This document shows, piece by piece, positions 37,046 to 47,346 of a DNA stretch of 64,000 bases (position 1 is its first letter; each line of letters opens with the position of its first letter). The notes beneath the pieces are model-generated. The model was given only the letters and a program-made list of their open reading frames with translations. It searched no databases and was not told the DNA's origin. Source of the stretch: Morchella semilibera (taxonomy: Eukaryota; Ascomycota; Pezizomycetes; Pezizales; Morchellaceae). A program made the translations under genes and the position numbers. The stretch covers positions 1,673,736 to 1,737,735 of the forward strand of contig CM018607.1 in NCBI GenBank assembly GCA_009192285.1, in the 5' to 3' direction.

Positions 37046-38239
37046 TTGTGGTGAAGTACGAGCTCAGAGAGTTCGTAGCTCTGAAGCTGGCTGTGACGGG
37101 TTATATATCGCTTATGACGAGGCCGGGAAAGTCACCTTCCTAAGGTCTGTAGTAAGTAGCACGGTATGAGATATTCCGTGAGTTGTGCAATTTGTACCTG
37201 TTTACCAACGCGTTGCTGTTGTCGCGTGCTCGGTTACTGTTCCACCTTAATGACGTCATCAATCATCTACGTAGCTACCTCCTCACTGAGCTGAGCAGTT
37301 TAATTACACTCGAGGGAATAACATAGAACGGGGAGTACCTTGAAAGCTCTAATCTAACTCAAGTGAATTTAACAGTACATGTAAGTACTTACCTATCCAG
37401 CTGCATGTGATGTGATGTGTGCGCAATTAACCTTCGACGTACATGATCACAGGAAATCACTCGAAGGCAATTAATCATTACCTACATCTATGATTGAATC
37501 ACTGCCCGTCGATAAACCAACTACAGTCGAATCTCCCTATAAGGGTACAAAAGTGGCGTGAAGTCGTACCCTTATAAGCCGTGTACCCTTATACACAGGG
37601 TGAATTTGTGCCTACGAAGGCGATTATAGCCCGAGAACCCATACCCTTATAGGGAGATTGGACTGTAATAGAAATATTTCCGCTACAGGTCGTTCCCAGG
37701 CTATACCACCTACCCCTATAAAAGGCTATGCGAATTTCAGTCTGGAAAATAAAGTTACATACAAGCTATCACTTTTTGTTAGAGGGCAATAGAGAAAGGC
37801 TGGCCTAAGAAGGCCTCCCAAAAAACTGACTGTTTGTCATTTGATTAGGATTATATTTGGGCGGTAATTACTTCATCAAGAACTTCAAGGCTCTTCACTC
37901 AGGTCTCTTTGGATTGTATTTGGGTGCATCTCACCAAACGATTATTTACCTGACCGATTTTAAGGTAAATCGCTCACCCATAAATTTTGTTAAATAAATA
38001 GGCCTTTATACATCTAACCGGTTGAAATAAGGAATAGTTTTCCTTGCTATGGTCCTGATTGTGGGTTTACCAGTTGCAACGGGAGAGTGTGAGGTAACTG
38101 CGTATTTCTATCGCATCCTGAATCTCTCACTAGCTGGAGCGGTAGTAGTACTAAATCTACATGTATGTAGGTGCTGTAAAGTTGGTCTCGTAGTCGAGTT
38201 AAAAATTTTATATCTTAGAATTTTTGGTATAATATCAAT
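37046..38239. other. Spacer with a MITE
   Basis: Promoter side of the M28 peptidase gene, with TACATGTA at 37376 and 38158, and the TIR element at 37524-37665. Confidence 0.5.
37524..37665. mobile_element. MITE, pogo/Fot1-like TIRs, 142 bp
   Basis: The left end CAGTCGAATCTCCCTATAAG and the right end form 24-bp terminal inverted repeats with one mismatch. TA flanks both sides (37522-37523 and 37666-37667), the target duplication of Tc1/mariner-pogo elements. CAGT termini are typical of pogo/Fot1. There is no coding capacity. Inside are further copies of TACCCTTATA, subterminal repeats that may be transposase binding sites. Confidence 0.85.
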
Positions 38240-38320
38240 GGTTTCGTGGTGTAGTTGGTTATCACACAAGTCTAACATTAGTTTCACTTGTGGTCCCCGG
38301 TTCGAGCCCGGGCGAAATCA
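38240..38320 (+). tRNA. tRNA-Val(AAC) with 7-nt intron
   Basis: The acceptor stem GGTTTCG pairs with CGAAATC, A is the discriminator, the D arm is GTGGTGTAGTTGGTTATCAC and the T arm is CCCGGTTCGAGCCCGGG. The anticodon stem is CAAGT/ACTTG with anticodon AAC at 38274-38276. The loop is 14 nt, which fits a 7-nt intron (38278-38284) after position 37. The mature length is 74 nt, as in yeast tRNA-Val. The sequence closely follows fungal tRNA-Val. It lies 155 bp beyond the stop codon of the minus-strand kinase-ankyrin gene. Confidence 0.93.
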
Positions 38321-38475
38321 TTCGAGTAGTAGAATACAGCCATTAGCATTGACTCTTCCCTTCCACCAGACGGGGCCATGTGATGTTAACTGTTTTTTTC
38401 CCTCCCTTCATGTTAGCAGGGCACATGTAGCAATACCATAATCTTTTAATCTAGAATCTATAAACTACAAACATT

Positions 38476-41400
38476 CTAACTTTGTTGTATTTCTAGGCCC
38501 AGAGACGCATCACCAAATCCCGGCTTATCTTCAGCTTTCCCGCTCGCCGTCTTCAAATGGCTCTCATCAACATTGCAACTTCCGGAGACCCCCTCGCAAT
38601 AAGCTTCGTCAACTTCAAATTCCATGTAAATCCCGCCTCCAAGGTCAACCGGCCACCGAGGCCCCCAGAGCCGAACTAATCGAGCCATAAGCTTAAATTC
38701 GTCTTCATCAGCACACAGCGTACCGGAAAGACGGTCTCTACTTCTTCGCACCCAGAATTGAGTCCATTCCTCAAGTGTTGCCACACGTGAGTACGACCCA
38801 TTGATAGTGCTTGACCCGCCAGCTGCTTTGATCATTCTGTATATCTTGTCCAGTCGCTGGTCATATGCATCGCCTCTGTAGGTGTTGTGTAGGAGGTCTT
38901 CAGGGCCGCTCCATAAACTCGTACTAAAGTCTGAATCGGCCCATGAGCTAGAACGATTAAAGCGGCCTGGGTTACAACTAATAAGGCGGTCTACATCTCC
39001 CTGCATTTCCATTCCTATGTGTCGTGCGCGTGCGCGTGGTGGAGGAGCTGTGCCACCTGGATCGGCCCTCAGAACCTCCCAGATTCGGTGTATCATGATA
39101 ATGTCAAGGACAGTGTACCCATGGTTATCCTTAATTTCTAGATCAGTGCCCGAATCAATGAGTGCCTCAACGAGGTGAACATTATGGTGAATTGCCGCGC
39201 CAAATATCGGAGTACCACCGTAGTGGCTCCGGGCATTGACAAGTTGAGGGAATCTTCTAACGACCTGGATGATATATCTGCGAATATCGCCACTTCGCTC
39301 CTCAGGCTCCACACTCCAGAAATTTTGGATACGATGAAGCACAGTGCCGCCCTCACAGGGAGGCAACACTAATAACTTTTCCTTCTCATAAAAGTTTAGG
39401 AGGAAGTCAATCTTGCTAAGCCCAGTGTGCTGACTCCCTGTGATAAGCAACCTGAGATACTCGTCCCAATTCAATCCATTAACATGTCGTCCTGTATCCC
39501 GGTATATCTGAGCAGCGGTGTCGAAACAGTCATACATAAGGGCAGTTTCAAAGGGGGTCAAGTAGATCATTCGGCGCGGGAGCTTTATACCAAGACCTGC
39601 ATCGCCATACTGCAATAAGTCTCTATCGTTCAGGAGGCACCCGCGCTTTATGAGCTCTGAAACGTAAAAAGGATTCGACACTTTGACCGATTTTGCAAAT
39701 ACAACGGCTACATCGTCGCAGGTCGTGGCTCCATAATCCATAAAGAGGGAGAAGCATTCCATATCACCCAAACGCATTGCCCACCAGAGCGGTGGGTATG
39801 TGTTGTCGGATGTCGCAAAGAGACAGTCGGTGAAAAATGGATCCAGAACTAGCTGAATGATGTCGTACCTTCGGTATACAAATAATGCTACAAACCCGCT
39901 CTGCTGTATCCTTAGGCGGTGATCAGGGCACCAGAGCCGAGTAAAGTAGTCAAGCGTTTCATAAGTGCGAATGATTGTATAGCTGTGGTCGAATCCGTTT
40001 CGTTGTATAATATCCAACGGGTCAGATCTAGTTCCTGCGACGAAGTACATAGCTTCAAGCTGGGATGGGCTGAGTTGGCCTCCTTTATCGGCACAAGTCC
40101 ACAAAAGGAGGTTGAGGATATCGCCGGCAAGAAGTTCTGCAGCGGTGTCAATGTGCGGTATTCCAATGTGCCCGCCTAGCTCCAACAAAACTCTGACGGA
40201 TTCAAAGCTGTTTCGCAATATAGCTTTCATCATAGGATCACAGGGCTTCCCATCCAGTGGAGCTGGGGTCATTATAGCGTTTGGCACCTTTCTAATAGTC
40301 TGAACCACAACATCCAAGGCATCTTGTGGCTCAAAGGAGGACAAATCTTGGAGGCAAAATCTTTCAAATATTGGTATTGTGAAGGAAGTTTCCCCCGTGT
40401 GTGAAGGCATGCGGGACAACAACAGAAGAGCAGTATTACGATGCCCGTTCTTAAAAGCAAGACACAGAGGTGTCAGTCCGGTCTTGTTTTTGACTCGGTG
40501 TTCGCAGAGATTGTTGTCGATAAGGCCTCGCACAACCTCCTCCATACCAGTTGCTGCTGCAAAATGTATGATACGGTTTCCAGTAATTACCCCAAGGTCT
40601 TGATCAATATCTCTTATCAGGCCTTCCGACTCAGGGTCATAGTGATCAAGAAGAGATTTGACGAAAGCAAGTGCCCCCTCTGCGGATTCGGTATAGTCGC
40701 ACGTGTCGTGATTTCCACCTGGAAATATGCAGCCGTCACATGATTTTATCTTGTTGTGCGCTTTTCTTTTGATCCGTTCATAAGCTTCAGGGTCGATGGA
40801 TTTCAGCGTTTTAGAAGCCCCCGGGTCATTTTTTTGGACGTGTTCTTCCAGCCACTCAGCCACTGGAAGGTCTGGAGGGCACTCAGTGCTATGGGCCTGA
40901 TGAAATTGAACTACTATTCCTCGCGCTTCAGTGTGGCCAACTTTGCAGGCCTGAATCAACGTGGACATGGCGATTTTATAATCTCTCGGCGTCCCAAAAC
41001 CGTGGTAATAGCATAGAAAGAGCTGCCATAAAATAGATCCAGGAGTGGTTTCTTCAACCGCGTTATGGCTTGAATGGGCAATGTCTTTGATGCTGTTAAA
41101 GATTTTCTCACGTAATCGGTCATCGATAGTTGCCTTTCGCAAAAATGTCTATGGGAATATGCAGTCAGTAAGTGGAGCTTTTAATATATGGATAGTAGAA
41201 CACACTCTGATATCCACTAATTTTATCGGCCCCAGAAACCCTGGCTCAGGTGCTTTGGGTGGACAAGTTTTTAGATCCCTACCTTTTGTTAGAAACTGCA
41301 TTAGGTTCCTGCGGATTGGCCTTACCTGTCAAATGGAAGAGCTTGGCTGTATTCTTCGAATAAAGGAACCAGGTGCCGGGCTCGAGTCTCGTTGGGGCCC

Positions 41401-42428
41401 AAGGTAGCATTGAATATCTTCGTGGCGAACATCATCCCAAACTCTGATAGCGATAACTCCGATAAAGACTCCAGAGAAAGTGGGAGGAAGCAGCCGTCTC
41501 CCTTTAAATTCGAAACATCCTCATACGTCAGGGATGTGGTATCGCACCAGGATGCGAGCCATTTGAAGGGCGCATGGCCATCAGTAAGGACATACCATAC
41601 CACCAAACCAAACGAGTAAATGTCAGTTTTATATAATTCTTCGTGGCTCAGCCGTTCCTCTGCTTCAGGAGCACTCCAAGCCTTCGTCCCTCCTAATAGG
41701 AAGCCATGGGTATCTTCCTGCTTGAGGATCATGGAGCACCCGAAATCGGCAAGCTTCGCAATATATTTGCGCTGAGGATCAGGAAATATGAATATATTGT
41801 CGGGCTTGATGTCTGAATGAACAACGCCATGCTGATGAAGACGATCAAGGCCTTTAGCTATGTCGAGAAGAAGGCCCACCTTTTCCAAGATTGTTAGTCC
41901 CGGGTTTCCACGTATCAATCCGGATAGAGTTCCTTCGGCAGTTTCGAATTCCGGAGTAGGCCACATGTAGTTCCAGTTCTTCTCAATTGTTGGATGCGGT
42001 CCCGGAAACCACTGTATATCCTCCAGATTTGTGATGTTTGGATGATTCCGTATGGGTTCCCAGAGACAAATTCGTAATTCCGTGATAAGGCTACGGTAGA
42101 ATATCCTTTCGTTGAATTGATCGTCCCCCGGGAGTATCCGTGGGACTTTTGCTACCCCTTTATCTGAGAATTGTACGGCATTCGAAAAACCACCCGAGCC
42201 AAACATCTTCTTAGCTGCGCCTCCGTGTGAGTGTTCAAAATTGCTTTCTGGATCTTCTGGGACTGTTTTCCAAAAACCGTCATACAATCCAATGACGGTA
42301 AGGAAGTCATCATCGCAACGACTTAAAGATGTGGGCTTGATTTCCCCTGCAGTACTATCTCTGGGATGATCATGATAGTAGGAAGTCACGAAAGAGGGGG
42401 AGGAGGTATTAATAAAAGAAGAGCTCAT
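38476..42428 (-). CDS. Protein kinase / Sel1-like / ankyrin-repeat fusion
   Basis: Three exons on the minus strand: 42428-41326, 41278-41206 and 41148-38476, giving 1282 aa. The 47-nt intron (with CTAAC) and the 57-nt intron (with CTGAC) restore frame. Residues about 70-365 are a Ser/Thr-type kinase: glycine loop GSGGFS (77-82), Lys94 in VAKVPRI, catalytic HSDIKPDN (His204, Asp206, Asn211; Ser replaces the usual Arg), LADFGCS (Asp228), SAPE and DIYSFGLVVW. A single Sel1-like helical pair follows at about 430-472 (LFLCYYHGFGTPRDYKIAMS). Ankyrin repeats lie near 575-635 (TGNRIIHFAAATGMEEVV) and 1030-1085 (YGGTPIFGAAIHHN), with weak repeats between. All key catalytic residues are present. Such kinase-ankyrin fusions expand in filamentous fungi; a signalling or self/non-self role is inference. 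Confidence 0.88.
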
Positions 42429-44781
42429 TTCGGCCGCTAGTGTGTTTGCTTTGATAGAAACATAAGCACCTGGCGGGAACTTTGGACTTTTAATTTATAT
42501 AACCAGCCCCCCATAGAGATATCGGAGCTACAAACACATGCATAGTCATGAAAACGCCCAACAGGGGCTCAAGATACAGCTACTCTGCAAGTCCTCAAGC
42601 CAGGAGAATATTGGCTGGTCACTATACTGATTAGGTCCCGATGTTAACGAAATATCGCCCCCACACTCAGCCTACGAAGACACGCTACTGGAGGGATTTA
42701 CAAACGTAGATCAGTAAGCTACTCCCTAGCTACAATACCGTGTTGTACATATAAGCCCTAACGTTTCTTTTTGTAGATGTAGGTACTATGTGGCAATTAA
42801 GGGCTGAGGGGGGGCTTGTCGATAGCGAAACGATCTTGAGTTGAAATATGTGGACCATTTAGATCTCACCTGCCCGCATATGTGGGTTAAGCTTTGTTCA
42901 ACCACACATGTCAAAAGCCTACCCCTCATTCGCCCATCAAGCGAACGGCAAAAAAAAATGAGTCAGAACCTTCCATCTGCCTAAATTTTGCAGCCACACC
43001 CCCCCGCACGACCCCGAGTTCAAGAGATTTGATATGGTACCTAGGTAATCCATAGCCACATCGGCATCTGCACCATTCACCGGGAAAATGATGGCCAATG
43101 GGGTTGGAGGGGCCCAGCCCCAAGTTGACCGGAAATGATTCTGGAAGAGAACTACTGGCCTCCGATATCATTGGCTGTGGATTATATTATATGTGATGGG
43201 GCTGAGTGATATATGGTGATTAAACGAACGTTTTGTCTCGGGTTGGGGCCCTGACGTTCGAAATGGGGGTTCAGTGGGGTATTGGCTATACAGTTGACGG
43301 TTCCCAAGGCAGACATGGTAATATACTGTGGTGTATCAAGGCCTCAGCTAGCGCTGAAGACCCCAACCAATCCGGCCTATTCACTGTTGGAGAGGGCTCC
43401 GTGGTGAAAGGGGGAAAGAAAAACAGTCACGGTGTCCCCCGCTGGTACTTTTTGGTAGGGCTTTGGTGGCCGCAACTACTCTCTCAGGATTTCCCGTTGC
43501 TAAAACCGCTCGATACATAATCCATCTCTACAATACTACCGTGAGCAGATGCTACAGATCTAGTACCCTCACTTTTCTCCCCTTCCCCGGTTCTACATTC
43601 TCCGGTCTTTGCTTTGGGGTTGAGTACGCCTTGTCACGATCCGTCTTCGGGATATAACATTGAACCCGCACATGGCACATAGCTCATTAGATACCTACTT
43701 TCCGTATCTAAGGTCGAAAGCCTCGAAGGTGTTCCGACTATGGTTATATTGCCCATCTTTGAACTCCGTCTGGGGTGTACTATGGTAATATTGCACCCGT
43801 CTTTGAACTCCGTCTGGAGTGGACTATGGTCATATTGCACCCGTCTTTGAACTCCGTCTGGAGTGGACTATGGTTATATTGCACCCGTCTTTGAACTCCG
43901 TCTGGGGTGTACTGTGGTGCATGTATTTCTGAGCCTCGGTGTGCAATACAGTACAGCTCCCACCCTTATCAAATCGTCTATACGTCCCCCGAAAGGTCCC
44001 TACTGGTATAACTCGGGGGAACCGTGGTGCCACTTTGGGCTGTAGGCCAGGTGTAGTAACGGCTTTAGAGCCACCTGTCGTCGCAGGGACCCCATCTGGT
44101 ACCATGGCCAGCTTTATCTGTGTTTCTTAGTAGCTGTTAGTTGTACCATTAATCCGCCCGTACTGAAAGTCTGTCGTGAGAGGGTACATGTTCCGATCCG
44201 GGACACTGAAAAAAGCCACTAAGACGCATTTAACCATAAGCTTTTCGCGGCGCTAGGCTTTCTGTAATTAAGTATGTCTTTACATGTAGGGCGTCGGAAG
44301 GTGATGCGCACTCGATAGACTACCTGCCACGTGAAGTTGTCGCTCCCGGGATAGTATGCGCGCCAGGGACTAGCAAGAGGGAGTTATATACTCGAAACCT
44401 CCGCCCAGCAGCAGGTATTGGTATATTTGGTTCAATCGAGTAGTCGAGGTGCGCATCACCTGCAGCCGAGTACCAGGTGCAGGTTCATTAACCCGGTAAG
44501 TTCTTTCATATCCCTGCGCGCGCGTGCACTCATATACGCTTACTTAGTAGCTCGCACTAAGGCTGAAAGCTAGGGAGTCACTGTGCTTCGACTCCAATCA
44601 CTTCCTTAAGAGGTGTTGAATCTTGAGATTTTGTGGTGGGCTGGGATATTGGTGGTCCTGTTACTATTTCTACGCTACGCTTGAGTCTTCCGCCATGCAC
44701 GCAGACAAGACGGAATAGAAGACCTGAAGGCCCACAGTACCATTGATGCACCTACAAACGCAAGACACCCAGAAAGAAAAC
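42429..44781. other. Spacer of 2.4 kb with minisatellite
   Basis: Contains a 44-bp tandem repeat (43738-43911), TACATGTA at 44281 and short frames without coding character (42926-43171 minus, 43233-43520 plus). Confidence 0.5.
43738..43911. repeat. Minisatellite, four units of about 44 bp
   Basis: Copies begin at 43738 (42 nt), 43780, 43824 and 43868 (44 nt each) and differ at only a few positions. The shared core includes TTTGAACTCCGTCTGG. It lies in the spacer between the kinase-ankyrin and superoxide dismutase genes, with no coding frame of its own. Confidence 0.95.
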
Positions 44782-45642
44782 CTACAACGACAGCTCCGCC
44801 TTTCCCAAAAACCTCTTCTCGCACTCCTCCCAATTGATGATGTTCCAGATCCCCTCGACGTAGGCCGCCTTGTTGTTGTAATACTACACCATGACCGCAC
44901 AATTAGCCACCGACAGAAGGAACTAGGAGGAAGCATATACACCTACCTGGATGTAATAAGCATGCTCCCACATATCCACCCCAAGCACCACCCTCTTCCC
45001 ACCGCCAACCGGGTCCTGATCCCTCGTGGTCTCAATCTCCAGCCTGCCATCCGCATCCGCCACCAGCCACCCCCACCCACTCCCCTGGATGCCCAACAGC
45101 AGCTTCGCAAACGCCTCCCTGAAGGCCCCCACGCCGCCGTACCGCGCGGCGATGGCGGCCACGAGCGTCGGCGCCGCGCTAGGGTCCGCGGCGGCCGACC
45201 CCGCAGGCGTAAGCGTCCGCCAGAACAGCGAGTGGTTGATGTGGCCGCCGCCGTTGAAGCGGATCGTGGCCTGCAGCGCGATGCGTGCGGAGAGCGTGGG
45301 CGGGTCCTGCGCGAGGGCGGCGTTGAGGTTGGTGACGTAGGCTTGGTGGTGCTTGGTGTGGTGGAGCGTCATGATTGTGGCGGAGATGTAGGGCTCGAGT
45401 GCCTGTGGTGTTTGTTAGCGGGGTGTGGAAGGAGGGGAGGGGGGCGGGGAACGGACGTCGTAGGCGTAGGGGAGCGGGGGGAGAGTGTAGTGGCCTGTGT
45501 GCATCGTGGGGGGTGGCATTGTTGCGTCTGCGAGAGATGTGCTAGTGCTGGATATGGAGGAAGTGGTGGTGGTAGAGGATGGGCTCGTGAGGTTGAGCAC
45601 AAACTGTGGGAGCTGGGTCAATATAAATGGGAGGATCTGCAT
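44782..45642 (-). CDS. Fe/Mn superoxide dismutase
   Basis: Three exons on the minus strand: 45642-45457, 45402-44947 and 44883-44782, up to 247 aa. The family is unmistakable: LPPLPYAYDALEP, LHHTKHHQAYV, FNGGGHINHSLFW, IQGSGWGWL, DMWEHAYYIQ and NNKAAYVEGIWNIINW. The metal ligands are His76, His119, Asp205 and His209, and the active-site Gln is Gln168, in the Mn-type position. It converts superoxide to peroxide and oxygen. The first 46 residues (MQILPFILTQLPQF..., Ser/Thr-rich) contain no Arg or Lys and do not look like a mitochondrial presequence. An internal start at MPPPTMHTGHYTLP would give a cytosolic enzyme of about 206 aa. The first intron (54 nt) uses the weak donor GTCCGT; the second is 63 nt. 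Confidence 0.92.
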
Positions 45643-47170
45643 GGCTGTTTGTATCCCTCTTTCCTCTTCTGTAGGTATTCTAGATCCAGAGTTAGCTAGC
45701 TGGTATATCTGAGGGGGAGGCGCTGGATCTTTGGAATTGGGAACCTTAATGGGGAGGTATGGGGAACCTTGGTGGGTTATTGAATTGTGCTCGTTGACTG
45801 GTATAGTATAGTGTGAATATGAAGAGCTTGCTAGTACATGTAGCTATAGGGTAAGTAGTAGGATGGATGGGTCGTGAGAGAGTTAGATATCGCTCGAATG
45901 AGGGTGATTGCGTCGGTTTATAATCCAGCATGTAGTTGGCTGGCACATGTAAAAGTATAGCATGGACTATTAAACAATTGCATGTAACTATTATATGTAA
46001 TATTAGTATCCTCTTGAGTGGACAGGAAGACTCGGCACCCACCATCCCCATCATCTTCCATCATCATCCATCCATTATGCATCATCCATCATCCATCATC
46101 CATCGTATCGTATCGTATCTGACAGCTGCCGAAGAGGAATGGGAATGGGAATGGTGTTGCAGCAGCAGCAGGGTTAGGGTACATACGTACGGGGATGAGG
46201 GCTGCATGTCGCGAGGTGAAACTGGGGCTAATGTAGGGGGGGGTAAGCTACATATCCGTCTGAATGGTACTCGGCCCGGCACCGACGCCGAAGAAGAGAC
46301 TCCGAGGCACTGGTCAGAGTCTTGTCTCAACCCAATTTTGAGCCTCGAGAGTACATGTGAGTCAGTCTGTAGAGTAGATACCTGGGTCTTGCTATTATAC
46401 ATACGTCTTGCTATAGGTACATACATCATAACATCTACTGATTGGCATCATCGTCGCTCTAGAGCAGAATGGGGGGGGGGGCTCGACTCGCTTTCTCTCT
46501 CTCGGCCGACGTCGTGTCACCGATCGTGTTCGGATTATATTATCCTGGTTTTCAGGTCTACTCTACTGAGTCTACTCTACTGGCTCTTCACCCCTACATA
46601 TGGTAAGGACATGTGGTGCATGATGTCGATTTAAGCTGTTTGCATGCTGGTCTCTTCTACATGGAGTAGTGAGGCTTCTTACACTTTCTCTCTCTGGCCA
46701 GGCAGGAGGAGGAGGAGTTGGATGTGGGGAGTTTGAAAGCTACATATTACATGTAGGTATGTGGGTAGGAATTAGTGCTGGAGGCGCTTTCTTGTTTCAG
46801 TGCTTCCAGAGAAGAAGAAGAAGAAGGAGAAGGAGAGTAAATGTATGTATGTTCATGAGTTCCCGCACTGATCCACGGGCATGTCACCGATCGCCTCGAC
46901 ACACACTGCACTATATACTTCTGAAAATAGTACATGCAGTACTTTACTCTTCATCTTTCCACTCCACTACTCTACACTTGTACTTACATGCAAGTACAAG
47001 TACAAGTACCTACATACATACATACACGATAGATAGATATTTCATATCCCTCCAATTAACCCTAACCCCTGCACAAAACATCTCCCATCCGCCCTTCCCC
47101 CCCCCCCTCCCATTCAAAAATAACTCGTCCGACACAAGGTAAAAACTAATCAGCTAGCTAGACTAACCTG

Positions 47171-47220
47171 GAGAGGGAGAGAGAGTGAGAGTGAGGGTGA
47201 GAGTGAGAGTGAGAGTGAGA
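47171..47220 (+). repeat. GA/GAGAGT microsatellite
   Basis: Purine-rich GAGAGAGTGAGAGT-type repeats, about 50 nt. Confidence 0.85.
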
Positions 47221-47277
47221 ATATCAACGCGACCTTGTCCTCCTCCTCCTCCTCTTCTTCTTCTTCTACCATCTCTC

Positions 47278-47330
47278 ACTACCACCACCACCACCACCAC
47301 CACCACCACCACCACTCCTACTACTACTAC
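47278..47330 (+). repeat. (CAC)n microsatellite
   Basis: Uninterrupted CAC triplets followed by CTACTACTA, directly upstream of the F-box start codon. The F-box frame is open through both repeats. Confidence 0.85.
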
Positions 47331-47346
47331 CACAACTAATCAAGCG

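Larger units (their letters stand above)
45643..47346. other. Divergent promoter region of SOD and F-box genes
   Basis: Low-complexity rich: ATCC/CATC repeats near 46040-46110, GAGAGT repeats at 47171-47220 and CAC repeats at 47278-47330. TACATGTA at 45835 and 46748. The 232-aa frame at 45936-46634 runs through microsatellites and is not considered a gene. Confidence 0.5.

Noticed and set aside
41279-41325. Apparent frameshift or 17-nt intron between kinase and ankyrin parts
   Set aside because: A normal 47-nt intron with GTAAGG donor and CTAAC branch site restores frame and gives PFDRDLKTCPPK.
44743-45699. 318-aa plus-strand frame
   Set aside because: Antisense shadow of the superoxide dismutase exons in GC-rich sequence.
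45936-46634. 232-aa plus-strand frame
   Set aside because: Runs through ATCC and GGAATG microsatellites in the SOD/F-box promoter region; no domain and no coding periodicity visible.
47185-47346. N-terminal extension of the F-box protein
   Set aside because: The open frame encodes only RV and Thr runs from GAGAGT and CAC microsatellites; the ATG at 47347 directly precedes the F-box.
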